A stretch of 64,000 nucleotides of DNA from NCBI GenBank assembly GCA_005656395.1, contig SRSI01000074.1, forward strand, positions 186,001-250,000, written 5' to 3'. The notes beneath the pieces were generated by a model. The model made no database searches and was not told the origin of the DNA. It saw only the letters and a program-made list of their open reading frames with translations. Every line of letters starts with the position of its first letter. Position 1 is the first letter of the stretch. This DNA is from Strongyloides papillosus. Taxonomy: Eukaryota; Nematoda; Chromadorea; Rhabditida; Strongyloididae. A program made the translations under genes and the position numbers. Below are positions 1-12,682 of this stretch, one piece after another.

Positions 1-1
1 C

Positions 2-1762
2 GATGATAAGAATAGTCTAATCAAATTACATATGAGTAATTTCGAGTTACTTAAGTCAAGGGAACATTTATGTAGTGAGATATATAATTTTATAAATTCA
101 GGAAAATATTATTTCCAAATACTTAATTTTATGTTAACAGATAAAGGAAATTTTCCTTTTGTTAATTCTCCTAAACTTTTTGAGAAATTAGCTTTTTTAG
201 GACCAATACATGCTAAAAGTTTAGAAGAAATAGTTGATTCAAAAGATGAAACATTTTTCGAGGATACTGTAAAAATTTTAAAACAATTAAGATGTTATAT
301 GGAAAATTTTGATTTATTTGAAGATTTCTATACAAATACCATTCGTCGGAAAGCGAAGCCCGAATACTTCTATATTTTTAGAGAAAATGTCAAGAATTTA
401 TTCACTCGATTAAAACGTGAAAACATACAAAAAGAACCTATTCCAATGTCTACAGCTTCAATTCAATTAAAGAGGCATTTGAAAATGCGTTATCATCAAA
501 AGATAATAGATAATCATTATTTAAATGATGTTGCTTATATAATTATTTGTCAGCATCCTTCTTTAAAAAGTACTCTTGAAAATTTCCTAGAAAAAGAAAA
601 GGACTATGAAGAGTTAGGAAAGTGGAAATCACTACCTATTGAAAAAAATCCCTTTCCTCAGTTCTTTCCTTTTGAAGATAAGACGGGTGATGACTTATAT
701 GCCGAAAAACCAGGTTTTCTAGCACTACCAAATGCTATTCAAGTAAAAGTGTGTTTGTCAAATGAAGAAATTACAGAAGCTATTATGGATATTAAAAATG
801 CAAATAAAGCTGGTTTTACAATAGTTGGATTTGATTGTGAATGGTCACCGTTTTCTGCAAATCAAAATGTATCTCTCATACAAGTTTCATTAAACAATAT
901 ATGTTATATCATTGATGCTGCTTATGGAGATAGAGAATTAATTGGAAAATTTTTAGAAGAACTATTTTCTGCTAAACATTTAATAAAGTTAGGAATAAAA
1001 CCCAAAGGGGATATCATTGAACTTTTAAAAACATTCTATAATGTTGATGCTTTATATAATCCAACACATACATTATGTTTAACTGAATTGATTCGACGGT
1101 TTAACGTTGCAGATAGTAATCATTTTAAAATGGAGAACAGTGTTGATAAAATTGCTGGTAATATAGATTTTATTGTGCCAAATTGGAGAGATTTTTTCAG
1201 TGAGTTTAATATTAAAAAAAATACAAAAGAAAAAGATAAAAAAGATAGTGGTAGTAAGAAAAATATTGAAAACAAGACTAATAAAGAAAAATCTAAAAAC
1301 CATAGTGACAGATGTGACCAAAATGAAGATACGAATGGTGTACTTGAAGAAGAGCATCATATAGATGATGACTATGCTTCTTTAAATAGTGATATCTTAA
1401 ATACAACAGAGAGTTCAACGAATGATAAATGTGAAAACGAAAAACAAGTGAAAAAAGAAAAAGAAAATTTAACAGAGACAAACAAATTTGATAAAGTAAT
1501 TACATGTACGGGATTATCAAGATTATGTAAATTAATTTTGGGTAAAGAACTTGAAAAAATAGAACAATGTTCGGTTTGGGATAGAAGGCCGTTACGCATA
1601 TCTCAAATACGTTATGCTGCTTTAGATGCGGAAGCTAGTCGAATGATATTTTTAAAATTAGAAGAATGGGGAAAGGACTTAAACGTTGATTTAAAAAAAA
1701 TTGTTTTTGATTGTTCTAACTTTACGCTTAAAAAATCAAGGTTTATTTCAGTAGAATTCTAA
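2..1762 (+). CDS. MUT-7/EXD3-like 3'-5' exonuclease, 5' end cut by window edge
   Basis: DEDDy-family 3'-5' exonuclease related to nematode MUT-7 and its paralogues, which act in small-RNA pathways; the substrate here is not shown. Exo I is FDCEWS (about 825-845), Exo II is the GDIIELL segment (about 1009-1027) and Exo III is YAALDAEA (about 1614-1637), so the D, E, D, Y and D catalytic residues are all present. A Lys/Glu/Asp-rich low-complexity insert separates Exo II from Exo III. There is no C-terminal Mut7-C domain. The first ATG is at 32, but the frame is open to base 2 and the residues just before it (LIKLH) align with LIKHY at the start of exon 2 of the neighbouring paralogue. The true 5' exon is therefore probably outside the window. 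Family call is firm; the exact orthologue is not. Confidence 0.88.
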   Translation, partial: DDKNSLIKLHMSNFELLKSREHLCSEIYNFINSGKYYFQILNFMLTDKGNFPFVNSPKLFEKLAFLGPIHAKSLEEIVDSKDETFFEDTVKILKQLRCYMENFDLFEDFYTNTIRRKAKPEYFYIFRENVKNLFTRLKRENIQKEPIPMSTASIQLKRHLKMRYHQKIIDNHYLNDVAYIIICQHPSLKSTLENFLEKEKDYEELGKWKSLPIEKNPFPQFFPFEDKTGDDLYAEKPGFLALPNAIQVKVCLSNEEITEAIMDIKNANKAGFTIVGFDCEWSPFSANQNVSLIQVSLNNICYIIDAAYGDRELIGKFLEELFSAKHLIKLGIKPKGDIIELLKTFYNVDALYNPTHTLCLTELIRRFNVADSNHFKMENSVDKIAGNIDFIVPNWRDFFSEFNIKKNTKEKDKKDSGSKKNIENKTNKEKSKNHSDRCDQNEDTNGVLEEEHHIDDDYASLNSDILNTTESSTNDKCENEKQVKKEKENLTETNKFDKVITCTGLSRLCKLILGKELEKIEQCSVWDRRPLRISQIRYAALDAEASRMIFLKLEEWGKDLNVDLKKIVFDCSNFTLKKSRFISVEF

Positions 1763-2258
1763 TATTTATTTCTATAATAAATATGGAAAATAATTTATTA
1801 ATGTAATTATCTAACTCTAAAGAAATTTGTAATTATTGGTTTCTGACTGTTCACAGACTATACAATTTTTTACAACTATATATGGGCAACTACGACTTTA
1901 TACAATTATATAAGATTTTCATAGACTATGCATTTGTATAGCTATGCATTATTTACAGAAGTTATAAATATAAAGTTGAGTAATTATTTATTTTTATTAT
2001 TACATCAATTTACGCATTTACATGTTTCAAATATTTTGAAGCAATATTTTTTATATTAATTTCTATGACTTCTTAATATTAAGTATATATTTTTTATTGT
2101 ACTTTTAACTTTTATAATTTTTTATAAAAATTTTACATGCCTTTTAACTTTTAAATCATATTCTGTATCAGATAATTTTGGTGAATTGTCACTATGATTT
2201 TAATATAAAGTAATGCCCTTTATTTTTTTAAGTTAATTTTAAATTTAATTAATAAAAA
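1763..2258. other. Intergenic spacer between tandem exonuclease genes
   Basis: No coding signal seen. AT-rich, presumably the 3' UTR of the first gene and the 5' region of the second. A loose motif resembling GACTATACAATTTT recurs near 1855, 1890 and 1922. Confidence 0.6.
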
Positions 2259-4434
2259 ATGGTTGAGGAAATTTCCAATGATGGTAATTGGCTGGAGGAT
2301 TTTAAAAAAATCGGACATAGTGAGGTTAATGGAAAAAAATATGGTACATCCTGTGCCATATCAATCTTTGGTAAATGTACATCATCAGAAGACTTTTTAA
2401 ATCAGATTCATCATAAATTAGTTGATCTAACAGAGAATAAAGAACAGAATGTTTTAACAGACAAAGTAGATGATCCCAAAAAAAACTCAAGTATCAATAG
2501 TTCAATAGAAGCAGCGTCTTTAAAAATATTTATAACTGTTAGTTTTTAACTTATAAATTTATAATTATTTTTAGTTAATCAAGCATTACACAAGATATGC
2601 TGTTTCTGAAATGAAACAATGTAAAAATGTTAAAGGAGTTCCTTCAGAACAACGTGGTTTTAAAATTTCAGACAAAGAGCATGTTATAGTAATTAATGAA
2701 ATTCTGTCATTTTCAGGAAAAAATGGTTTTTTGTTAACAAAATATTATGTAGAACAGTTCCCACATTTATTGAGTAGGATAGATTCTTTTTTTGATAATC
2801 TAGTAGACATTACTGAAAATGGAAACGTACATGGAGGAATTCTAAATTATATATTTTTAACAAAAAGTTTTAGAAAATTTATAACTGATGTAAAATTAAT
2901 AGAGAAATATTTTTTGATATCGCCAATTGATGCTGAGATTCTCAAAGCAGTAGTTAATAATAACTTCATAGAAAGAGATAATGAAATAATAGAAATGTTT
3001 AGAAGAATTAAAAGATGTATTACTGATCTTGAATTTTGGCAATATCATTTTGAAGATGCATTTAATATGAAACCTACAAGCGAAAGTCACTCAGATTTTC
3101 TAGTAAACATAGAAAGATTTGTTAAGCATTATAAGAGATCACCTCCATTAAAGGGACCACTTCCATTTAAAAATGCAGTAGGTTATTTGTATTATACAAT
3201 AAAAAAACGATATGTACAAAAAAATATTAATGACAATGAAATGAATGATGTTGCTTTTACAGTTATCAGTCAGCATCCACATATCAAACGTAGATTTTTA
3301 TTTGAACTTCAAAAATACAAAGATACAAAGGCATGGATTATGTGGAAGCGTTTATACATACCACAATGCTGTTTTCCAGTTTCTTTTCCATTCGCAGAAG
3401 TTAATACAATGAAATCATGTGGAGATGATAATTTATTTTTAACACTACCAGAAGATGTTAAAGTTTTCTTTTGTTCATCATCAGCAGAGATAAATAATGC
3501 TATTGATACAATTTATGCAGCAGATAAGGAAGGTTTCTGTGCAGTTGGTTTTGACTGTGAATGGTCACATATTCAACATCCTCAATTGGTTTCATTAATT
3601 CAAATTTCATTTAATAATTTTTGTTTTCTTATTGATACTATTTTTGGTTGCAAAGAAAGTATTAAAAAATTGTTTGAAGCATTATTTTACTCAAATAATT
3701 TAATGATTACGGGACTTCAACCTCAAAATGATTTAAAAGTTTTACTTCAAGAATATAACGATATTGAAGCTTTATATAAACCAAAACATGTTTTTTGTTT
3801 GTCATCTCTTATTATTGAAATAAACAAACATAAAAGTAACAAATATGATAATGAAAATAGTGATCCAAGTGTTGCAGGAAATTTCGACTTTTTTTCTTCT
3901 AATTGGAGAGATGAAGTTGAAAATCTAAAAAATATAAGTAGTGATTCAAAAGAAAAAGTAAATGAGGATAATGTAGTCTTAGCATCTAATGATATGGATA
4001 GTGAAACATTAAAGCGTCAAGAAAGTGTAACTGAAATTGACAAGAGTGCTTCAGATTATTGTTCCGAAACTAATGATGTCGAAATGAAATCGGATAAATG
4101 TTCTAAAAATACAAAAAAGAAGAAAGATAAACAATTAACTGAAATTGAAAAATTTGAAAAATATATACTTAGTTTGGGACTATCAAAATTATGCAAGTTT
4201 TTTTTCGGTAAGGAACTAGATAAAACAGAACAAAATTCAGTTTGGAATCGAAGACCATTACGAAATAAACAAATACATTATGCAGCATTAGATGCAGAAG
4301 TAGGGTGTATGATATTTAGAAAATTGGCTTCATTTTGTCAAATTCTTGAAATTGATATTGAAAAAATTGCAAGAGAATTGCCAAGTACAGTGGAATCAAC
4401 GTATAGACTGTTAGAACTATATGAAAAAGCATAA
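2259..4434 (+). CDS. MUT-7/EXD3-like 3'-5' exonuclease, tandem paralogue
   Basis: Second copy of the exonuclease gene. Exons 2259-2537 and 2575-4434 are joined by a 37-nt intron (GTTAGT...TTTTTAG, phase 0), giving about 712 residues. Exon 2 reads LIKHYTRY before the internal ATG at 2611, so that ATG is not the start. The DEDDy motifs are intact: FDCEWS (about 3550-3567), QNDLKVLL (about 3724-3747) and YAALDAEV (about 4278-4301). As in the first copy, an acidic/Lys-rich insert lies between Exo II and Exo III, and the protein stops soon after Exo III without a Mut7-C domain. The two proteins share the same layout but are well diverged, so the duplication is not recent. A role in RNA turnover or small-RNA metabolism is inferred from the family only. 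Confidence 0.88.
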
Positions 4435-7197
4435 TATATATTTTTATTTACTTACACAGGTTATTATGTTGTATTTATTTTTGATTTAAATGCTGATGGT
4501 AATTTGAAGAAAAGTCATGGAAACAGCAGGAATTTTTATTGTTTAAATGTTTTTGTTTAATCACTGGTTATTAGTTAGATCTAATCATTTTTTACACTAT
4601 TGTTATTTAGCCGTAAAAATATTTCTATGAAACATAACACTTTTAATACGTTATAATACTTATTTATAGTCAAGGGTCATTTTTTGTTTTTTAATTTTTT
4701 TATATAATTGTGATTGCTAATTATATTGATAAAATTCTTTAATATATTTATCATTGTTTCATATTTTAAAAAAATTTCAAATTTTTAGAAATATTTCTTC
4801 ATAATTGTTATGAAAAGTTGTAGTTTTAATTATTGTATTAAAATTTAATCGTAAATTTCTTCCATAATATATTTTTTTAACAATTATTGTTTAGAGTAAT
4901 GTTGTTTCGGTAAACATAGATTATTGAAGTAAGTTTTTATAATAGTAATATTTATTCATTTTTGTTATATATTTAATACATTTGGACAATATTATCTTGA
5001 AATTAATGTTGATATTACTATCGTTTACAATTAATTTGTACCTCATTCAATGCATTGACATAAAATATAGAAATATTAATTATATTATCAAAAAATAACA
5101 TAGATATATTTTCACACTTTTGATTAATCTTTATAATACCATAAAATTATAAACTGTTATATGCTGAAATTTAAACAGAAAATAAGTTATATTTTTACTG
5201 TTATAAATATAGTATAACCACTTCAATTTTAATATAATAGATTATATAAAAGAGTAGACTAATTTTATATAAACTTTGCTAAAAAATCAAAGAAATTTAC
5301 TTTTATTTTAAAAAAATTTATTTTACATAGTAAATTCATAAATATTTTTATTTAACTATGTTGATTTATTTGAAAATGATTTTTAAAATTGTAACCCTTG
5401 TTTATACATTTTTTGAAAATTTAAGACTACATATAAACAGCTGATACTTTTAAAATATCATCTTGAGAAAAAACTAATCACTTAGTTGTTTAAACTTTTT
5501 TTATAACAATTACAAAGAAAAAGTGCATTGAAAATTTTTCAAGTCAAATGAATCTTCAAATACAATGTTTTTATCACTTTGTAAAAGAATGTGTGTGATC
5601 ATTGAAGTTGGTAAACATTGTTTAATTGAAATATTTTATTTTGGTATAATCATGATTCACCTCAATTTATTATCCAACACATGTTAAATGAATACACGAT
5701 TCTCGATAGCATGACGGATTTTTCTTTTCTCATTTTCTAATTCTTAATAAAATGATAATAATATCAAAAGACTCTCTCAAAACAAATTACTCATCAGTTA
5801 ATTCATTTTAATCAATTGGTAAAATTCATTTTAAATTTAGTCTTTGTTTTTAAATTGGCTAAAATATTTGATACTTCCTTCAAAAATACTCAATTCAAAA
5901 TAAAATAATGTTATTATTTTTTATACAATAAAATTTTTATTGTGGAGTGGATAAATTGATTAAATAAAATATTTTAATAAAGACAACTTTTTTGTTCATG
6001 AAAAATACCTTTAAACTAACAAATAAAATTTATATTTTCTGGACAATTAAACTAAATTATTTTTCTATATCTGTTTAAACATTTTAGTAAAAAAAATTAT
6101 ACTCTCCAACATGTACTTTGAAGACTATATTTCAATTTGAAGCATTCTAATTATTTTTTTGCCAAATGGTAATAATTAATTTATTTATATATATAGTACA
6201 TTATTAGTTTTTTTCCACTATTGAAAAACATTATTATTAGATTGTATTGTTATGAAGAGATTACTCATGTTGACATATCTCCTATTCAAGTATTAAATGT
6301 TATGTTATTTAATTAAAGAAATACTTTAAAATTCAAGACAGGAAACCCATTCTTCATTTTAATACATATTTAAAGTATATATTATTTTAAATACCAGTAA
6401 ATTGTTTTTACAGTAAAAAAATAAACATTAAATACATATCAATTTATGTATTAAAACTTAATTATTTCATATTCCACAAATGTACTATTAAATTTCAATC
6501 ATTATTTTAATAGAAAAGTTATTATTTATCAAAAGAATTAAAGGGATATTTAAAGATTATAACTTTGACACATTAAAAGGAAATCTCGAATATCAAAGCA
6601 ATAATAAGGTAATAAATTTTATTTTATTTTTATATTTATTTTCTTTTCATCCCATGTTTCTTCACTTTCACTATTTGAAGAAGTTTAAACGATACTTATT
6701 GACAATTGAGGTAGAGGTATTCCTTTCTCCTGTATTAGATCAGCTTAGCAAATATATAATGTTAACTGACCATTCATGACGTAACTTTCTCGCAAGTAAC
6801 TTCTTTTGTTGACAGTCATCTAAATGTATTTGTATATGTAATTCTGTACATTATTTTATGAAGGAGCAAAAGAAAGTGATTTATATATTTGTGGTCACGA
6901 TTAAATTATTTATCATACCCATTCCACTCGTCCTTCTTTTCCTCATATCAGTCCTCAAACCATTTTCATCCCTACAGCCGGTTTCCTACCTCCTCCTACT
7001 ATCATCATATGAACTTTGTTGCTTTGTTTAGTTGATTGATATCAACCACTGGTCACGACTTTCAAACGTTCATTGAAAAGAGTAACACTTAGTTGTGAGG
7101 AAATTTATGAAGCGTTTATTATTTGATTGACTATTTTCTATAAATTTTTACCTTAACTATACTAGAACTATATATTTTATTATAGTAATATTTTTTT
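4435..7197. other. Long intergenic region, 5' flank of ETS gene
   Basis: No credible exon seen on either strand. Most is featureless AT-rich DNA. From about 6690 to 7130 the composition becomes richer in G and C, with C/T-rich stretches near 6915-7010, as expected of the promoter or 5' leader of the ETS gene. A possible splice or trans-splice acceptor (TTTTATTATAG) ends at 7185, 12 bases before the ATG. Confidence 0.55.
6892..7058 (+). promoter_or_regulatory. Candidate promoter motifs upstream of ETS factor
   Basis: The 9-mer TGGTCACGA occurs twice (6892-6900 and 7050-7058). Between them and the ATG lies an inverted repeat, GTTGAT-TGAT-ATCAAC (7031-7046). A CRE-like TGACGTAA lies slightly upstream near 6778. 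GGTCA is a nuclear-receptor half-site core, so hormone-receptor control is possible but unproven. Confidence 0.3.
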
Positions 7198-10100
7198 ATG
7201 GATATCAAACATAACAATGCTTCCGTTCTTAGACGGTATCAAGAATGTTTGGATATTTTAAACTCAAGATTTGGATTAACATTAAATACCTCTATGGATC
7301 TCAATAACAACAATACTAGCATTGATAATTTAAATAATTTATCATTAAATACTACCAATAGTACAAATAAGATACATTATTCACATTGTCATCTTTTTCC
7401 TAATGGTATTACATCAAAACATGATGGTTTATTAACTATTGCTCCAAATTGTGATTGCCCATCTAAAAAAGAATCTACTGATGTGTGTAAAGATTTAACT
7501 CCAAAACTTTTAATTAATGGTGAATCTACTTCTAACCAACCAAAAATGGAAGAAAATATAGTTATATCTAATTCAGATGGTAGAAGAGTTTCAGCACCAG
7601 CATGTCTTTGGTCAACATCATCTCTCATTAATAATAATACATCAACAACAGATAATAAGGTATGTATAAAAATATTATTATTATAAATATACATTTAATA
7701 ATTATAATTTATTAAATATTAATTCGGAAATGAGAACATTCTTATATATAATAACACCAGGTTCTTATTTTTAAACAGAAGGAAGTGTTGATCTTTTATC
7801 TATGTAAAATGCCATCATATTGATAATAAATTTTAACTTTTATATAAGAAAAATGTTCAAGTTCATTTATTACATGTTAAGATAGATCTCTACGGGGGTG
7901 AGAGTTGCATTAATTATAACTCCGATTCAATAAGAATAATTACGATATACGATGACCCATTTCCTGATTTGTTAAATCTTGAGATTTGTTTTAATATGAC
8001 CTAAAGATAGACTTCCTTAATTTATGTTTTCATAGTTTATCTTTAAATACTATAATTATTGATATTTTATTTAAGACTGATCAAAACTTATTAAATAACA
8101 ATTTGGTTATTCTTCAAAAATTACTCCTTTCACAGCAACAATCTAATTTGGCTTCAGGAATTGAAACATCAGCAAATCCTTCCACAATTACACCTTCAAC
8201 ACTTTCTACATTATTAATGCCACCAACTGCTGCTTTGGGAGATCATCTTATACCATCATCTACAAATTTACCAACATCATCTCAGAATGTTACTACTTCC
8301 ATATCATCTTCTCCAGATAGTGGACTTGATGGAGATACTTCTAGCGCATCAATATATTCATCTGCATCAATGACATTAAATTCTCTTGAATCGGCAATCA
8401 GACTTCAACAACAACAAAATAATTTACAAAATCAAATACTTCTTGGTGCAACAGCACCATCAGCTTTTACAACAATTAATAATAATAATTTAAAAAATTG
8501 GAATTGGTTGTTACAACAAAATCAAAACCAAAATTCACTTTTAGCATCATCACAAAGAAATATAACTAATCAAGGTAAGTGTTTTTTAAATTAAAAAATA
8601 TCAATTCTATATTATGGGAAAAGACTGTATTTCTAATTTTTCATAAATTATCTTTTGAGATAACGAACTCATGTCTATAAAATATATTAATTCTACTTTC
8701 ATCATAACTGGCTATCTTTATATATTTGTACAAAGAAATTAAAGACAATTATGAAAAAAAAACTATCTAGAATAGTCAGTTTTTAAGAAATGTTTGTATA
8801 AAAAAGTAGGAAGAGAGAGTTGAATAGATCCAAAGAATATTCACAATATACTTGTTATCCCGGATACAATAATTTTATATCTTTTATTTATTGCTTAGTT
8901 GTTTTTTATCAATGACTGGTTTGAAAAATTTAATAGTCTAAATTAAAAGATTTAATATTATATTATGATGTTGAGGATTTTTTTTATTAAATATATGAGA
9001 AATTATTTATGATAAAAATGATTAATTGCAACAAATAGAAATGACCATTTCTTCCTTTTATAAATTATAAGAAAAAGTTAATTTTTTTACTTAATTACTT
9101 TTGAACTTTATAATAAAAATATCTTTGGTTCAATTAAACGACTATTAATACTTCTTTAAACTAACAACAATTATTTTAAAAAAAATGATGGAAGATTGTA
9201 TATAAAACTAGTTTTCAATAAGGTAGCGTTAAGTTTTAATAGAATAATACATCATATTTTTCTTTATTCTTTAGTTTTGCTTTCATTTTGTCATAAGGAA
9301 AAGCCTCTATTGAAGTATAATATTTTACTTTTTAAATTTTGTAACCGTTATTATTTCAAAATTTCCATTAAACCTGATTACTTTAACAATACAGAATCGT
9401 GACTATAAGGTTATTGAGTAGACAGTATTTGTTTATTTTAAACTTAAACAGAGGGATACTATTTGTGGCTTTTAAGTCGTATATTTACATTTTGAAAAAG
9501 GGGGATAAAGGCAAAATTAAAATCATTGTAACAATATTATATTAAAAGATTTTATGGGGGAAGCTTCAATTATATTATAATATTACATAAATGGTCATTG
9601 GTATAAATGTTAAAGATACATTTATATTTTATTAGACAAACGTTTAATATTTATACAATTTGTTAATCTCGATAAGTAATATATAACTTTACAATTACAA
9701 TATATAAATGATAATGATATAAAGTAAATAAAATATACTTAGTCAGAGAAGAAATTTAATTTTATTTTTGTAGAATTACAACAAAATAACTTTTTAAATC
9801 CATGGTTATCTGCTGCAGCCTTTTTATACCCTGGATGGGCAATAAATACAGCTGCATCTATTCAAACAACTTCAAATAACAATTTACCACATGGATCACA
9901 AAATTCCTTTGCGACAACAACAACTATAAACAACAACATGTTAATAGAACAACTGTTAGCAAACCAAAAGAATCAACAACTTCAACAATCTTCTTTAGGT
10001 AGTAATGGAGTTAATGGTTTGTTCTGTAATAGTAATCCTTATAATTCTAATGGACAAATCCAACAAAATAACAATTTATTATATGGAATTTCTAGACAAC

Positions 10101-10936
10101 AACCAAACAGATCATTTGGTCTTGAATCAGCAATAACAAACACTACAACATTAGCTAATAGAAGATTTAGTGAACCTGTAGCTAATAGTAATACACTTTC
10201 TAATAGTAATTATTCAATTAACAATTATGCATCTAGAAGACGTAGTCGTGATGGCCAAGTAACATATCTTTGGGAATTTCTACTTAGACTTCTTCAAGAT
10301 AAAGAATATTGCCCAAAATACATTAAATGGCTTGATCATCGTAAAGGAATATTTAAGTTGGTAGATTCAAAGGCAGTTTCACGTTTATGGGGTATGCATA
10401 AAAATAAACCAGGAATGAATTATGAAACAATGGGAAGAGCATTAAGATATTATTATCAAAGAGGAATTCTTCAGAAGGTCGATGGTCAAAGATTGGTATA
10501 TCAATTTGTAGATGTACCAAAAGAGGCTTTCGACCCAAATGATACCAGTTTTTCTGATTCAATTAGTTCGGGAAACAATAGTGACGATGGAATTGGTAGC
10601 CCAAATAATTATAATAATGATAGTAAGGTAAACTCACCGAAAAGTGTTGAAGAACCATCTACTAATATTGATATCAATAGTCCATCATCTTCTTTAGTCT
10701 CTTTTGATGAACACCATCCTACAACAGAACAGAAAGATGATCTTCAAAAGAAAGATGCGATGGAAGAGGACACTGTTAAGGATAAGGAAGAAGATGTTTT
10801 GATGGAAGAGGACGAAGAAGAAGAGAATGTGGAGAAACTTCAAACATCTAAAGATGTTAATAATAATGAAGAAATTGACGAAAACAACAATCGTACTTTA
10901 TCTTCATCAAACCATCAAATAAGTAGCTGTGCATGA
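7198..10936 (+). CDS. ETS-domain transcription factor, ELF/E74 subfamily
   Basis: Three exons: 7198-7659, 8076-8574 (or from 8136) and 9774-10936, about 707 residues. Exon 1 ends phase 0 at AAG|GTATGT, exon 2 ends phase 1 at CAAG|GTAAGT, and exon 3 begins after TTTTTGTAG. The ETS DNA-binding domain is at about residues 480-565. It opens [17 protein letters not shown] and contains the recognition-helix region [17 protein letters not shown], closest to Drosophila E74 and vertebrate ELF1/2/4. Most of the rest is Asn/Ser/Thr/Gln-rich low complexity, with an acidic Glu-rich tail near 10740-10850. Both introns (about 416 and 1,199 nt) are far longer than others in the window. The exon 2 acceptor is uncertain: TTTAAG at 8075 and TTTCACAG at 8135 are both in frame. 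It should act as a nuclear sequence-specific regulator. Confidence 0.9.
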
Positions 10937-12682
10937 AAACAATCAAAAAATATACAATTAATAACAATAAAATCACACTTTTCCGTGAATTAATCGGGTT
11001 TCAATGTAACGTTGCGACTTTTCAATCAAAGTATTGTGTGTCATTTCTCATTTTAATATCATTGTCTTTAAAAAAAAATCTTTTTTTGTTAGAAAAACAA
11101 ACAATATCTCTTTCATCAAAAAAATAAACAACCAAAAGTTTATTCTAAAAAGCATTTTTAAATATTTATTTATGTGTTACAGGAAAAACTTAGTTTTTTT
11201 AACTATTTAAATTAACTTAATTTTTTAAAAGCTAATTATTCAAAAGTTTTCAAATTTTCTGCATATTTATATGGATAGAACATGTAAAAAAGAAACATTC
11301 AACTACCAATTGATACTTTATAAAATATGTACAAAGGAATTTTTACTAAAAACATTAAATTATACTTTTTTTGCTTACTATTTATATTAAATGCTATTAA
11401 TAAAATTTTGAATGATCTTTAATAATATTTTTATAAAAGTTATTTGCATTTTTGGAAAAAGTTAATGGAAACATGCATACTTTTTTTTAATTGTTATTAC
11501 ATTTTACCAAATGTATCAATGAATTTTAACATTACTATAAATTTTTATGAGAGAATAAGAATTTTTCTCTTATCAAGTAAAAATCATTACCTATTTAATG
11601 TGTCATTTTATAATCTTTTTTAAATCCTACGCTATTTAGGGAACATTCCTAAATCATGAATCTTTTGTTTCTTTATTATTATATGATAAAGAGTGTTGAG
11701 TGGTAAGTGAATTTATAAAGGAGTCATCTTTAACATAAATCATAATAGAAATCTACATTATATTTTAGCATTTTTGTCATTTTCCATCCTTTCTTATAAA
11801 CATTTATATATATATTTCATTCTGTCTCTTGACATTGCTCATTGCGCATTTTCCTAATTTTCTTTATTCTCAAAATAAATAGTTTTTATTTTGTAGAAAT
11901 TATTCCTTTAATAATCACTTCTACAAATTAGAATACTTCTTTTTATTTTTATACTCTTATTTTTTACATTACTTGGAATTTATTTTTTTTTCTTATAATA
12001 GAGAAATATACATACATAAATTTACTGGTATAATTTTTAGTAATATGTTTATTTCAAAAGGCAATTTCTTTTTATTTAAATATTATACTAATAATTTTTT
12101 ATTATATTTAAATTATATTCTTATTTTATTTTGTTCTTTTAAATTTTGTTCATCACCATATATTCATTTATTTTATTATTTCCATAGAACACCACAATAA
12201 TAATAATGATTCAACCATACAATTGTAATATATATATTTCTTTTACCTCTTCTTATGTCTACTTTTATCAAAGAGTTGAATTGTTCTATGATGGATTAAA
12301 ATACAATATAAATACAATTCCATATATATCAATTATTAAAATAGTAAATTACTTGCGAATTCTTACGCATTAATTTTGCCATTGATTACCTTTTATTATT
12401 TGTCAATATCAATTTTTTAATAACCGATCATATTCAACCATTACACGCAATTTTCCCTTTACTTGGTAGGAAAGTGGTAGAAATTAAATATATATGTGTA
12501 ATGTTAAAAAATATTTTATCAAAAGTGGTGATTCAGCATATTTATTTATTTCTTACAATATTTGCGTTCTTTTAAACAAATGAATATCATTAATAGAATG
12601 TCGTTTTTCTTTCATTAATCACTGTTTATGTTCTTTAACTCCAATAATTTTAGTTTATAAGGAATTAATTTATTTAACAATC
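10937..12682. other. Intergenic region between ETS and calponin genes
   Basis: Short open frames here (such as 10933-11127 and 11973-12200) have the Phe/Lys/Ile-rich composition of random AT-rich DNA and are not called. The left part is probably the ETS 3' UTR and the right part the promoter of the calponin gene. A candidate splice-type acceptor (AATAATTTTAG) ends at 12653, 30 bases before the calponin ATG. Confidence 0.5.

Noticed and set aside
6706..6720. let-7-like seed TGAGGTAG upstream of the ETS gene
   Set aside because: Bases after the seed do not match let-7 and no complementary arm lies within hairpin distance; the nearest CTACCTC is about 280 bases away.
11973..12200. 75-codon ORF in the intergenic region
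   Set aside because: Composition (Phe, Tyr, Ile, Lys) is that expected from random AT-rich DNA; no motif or splice context.
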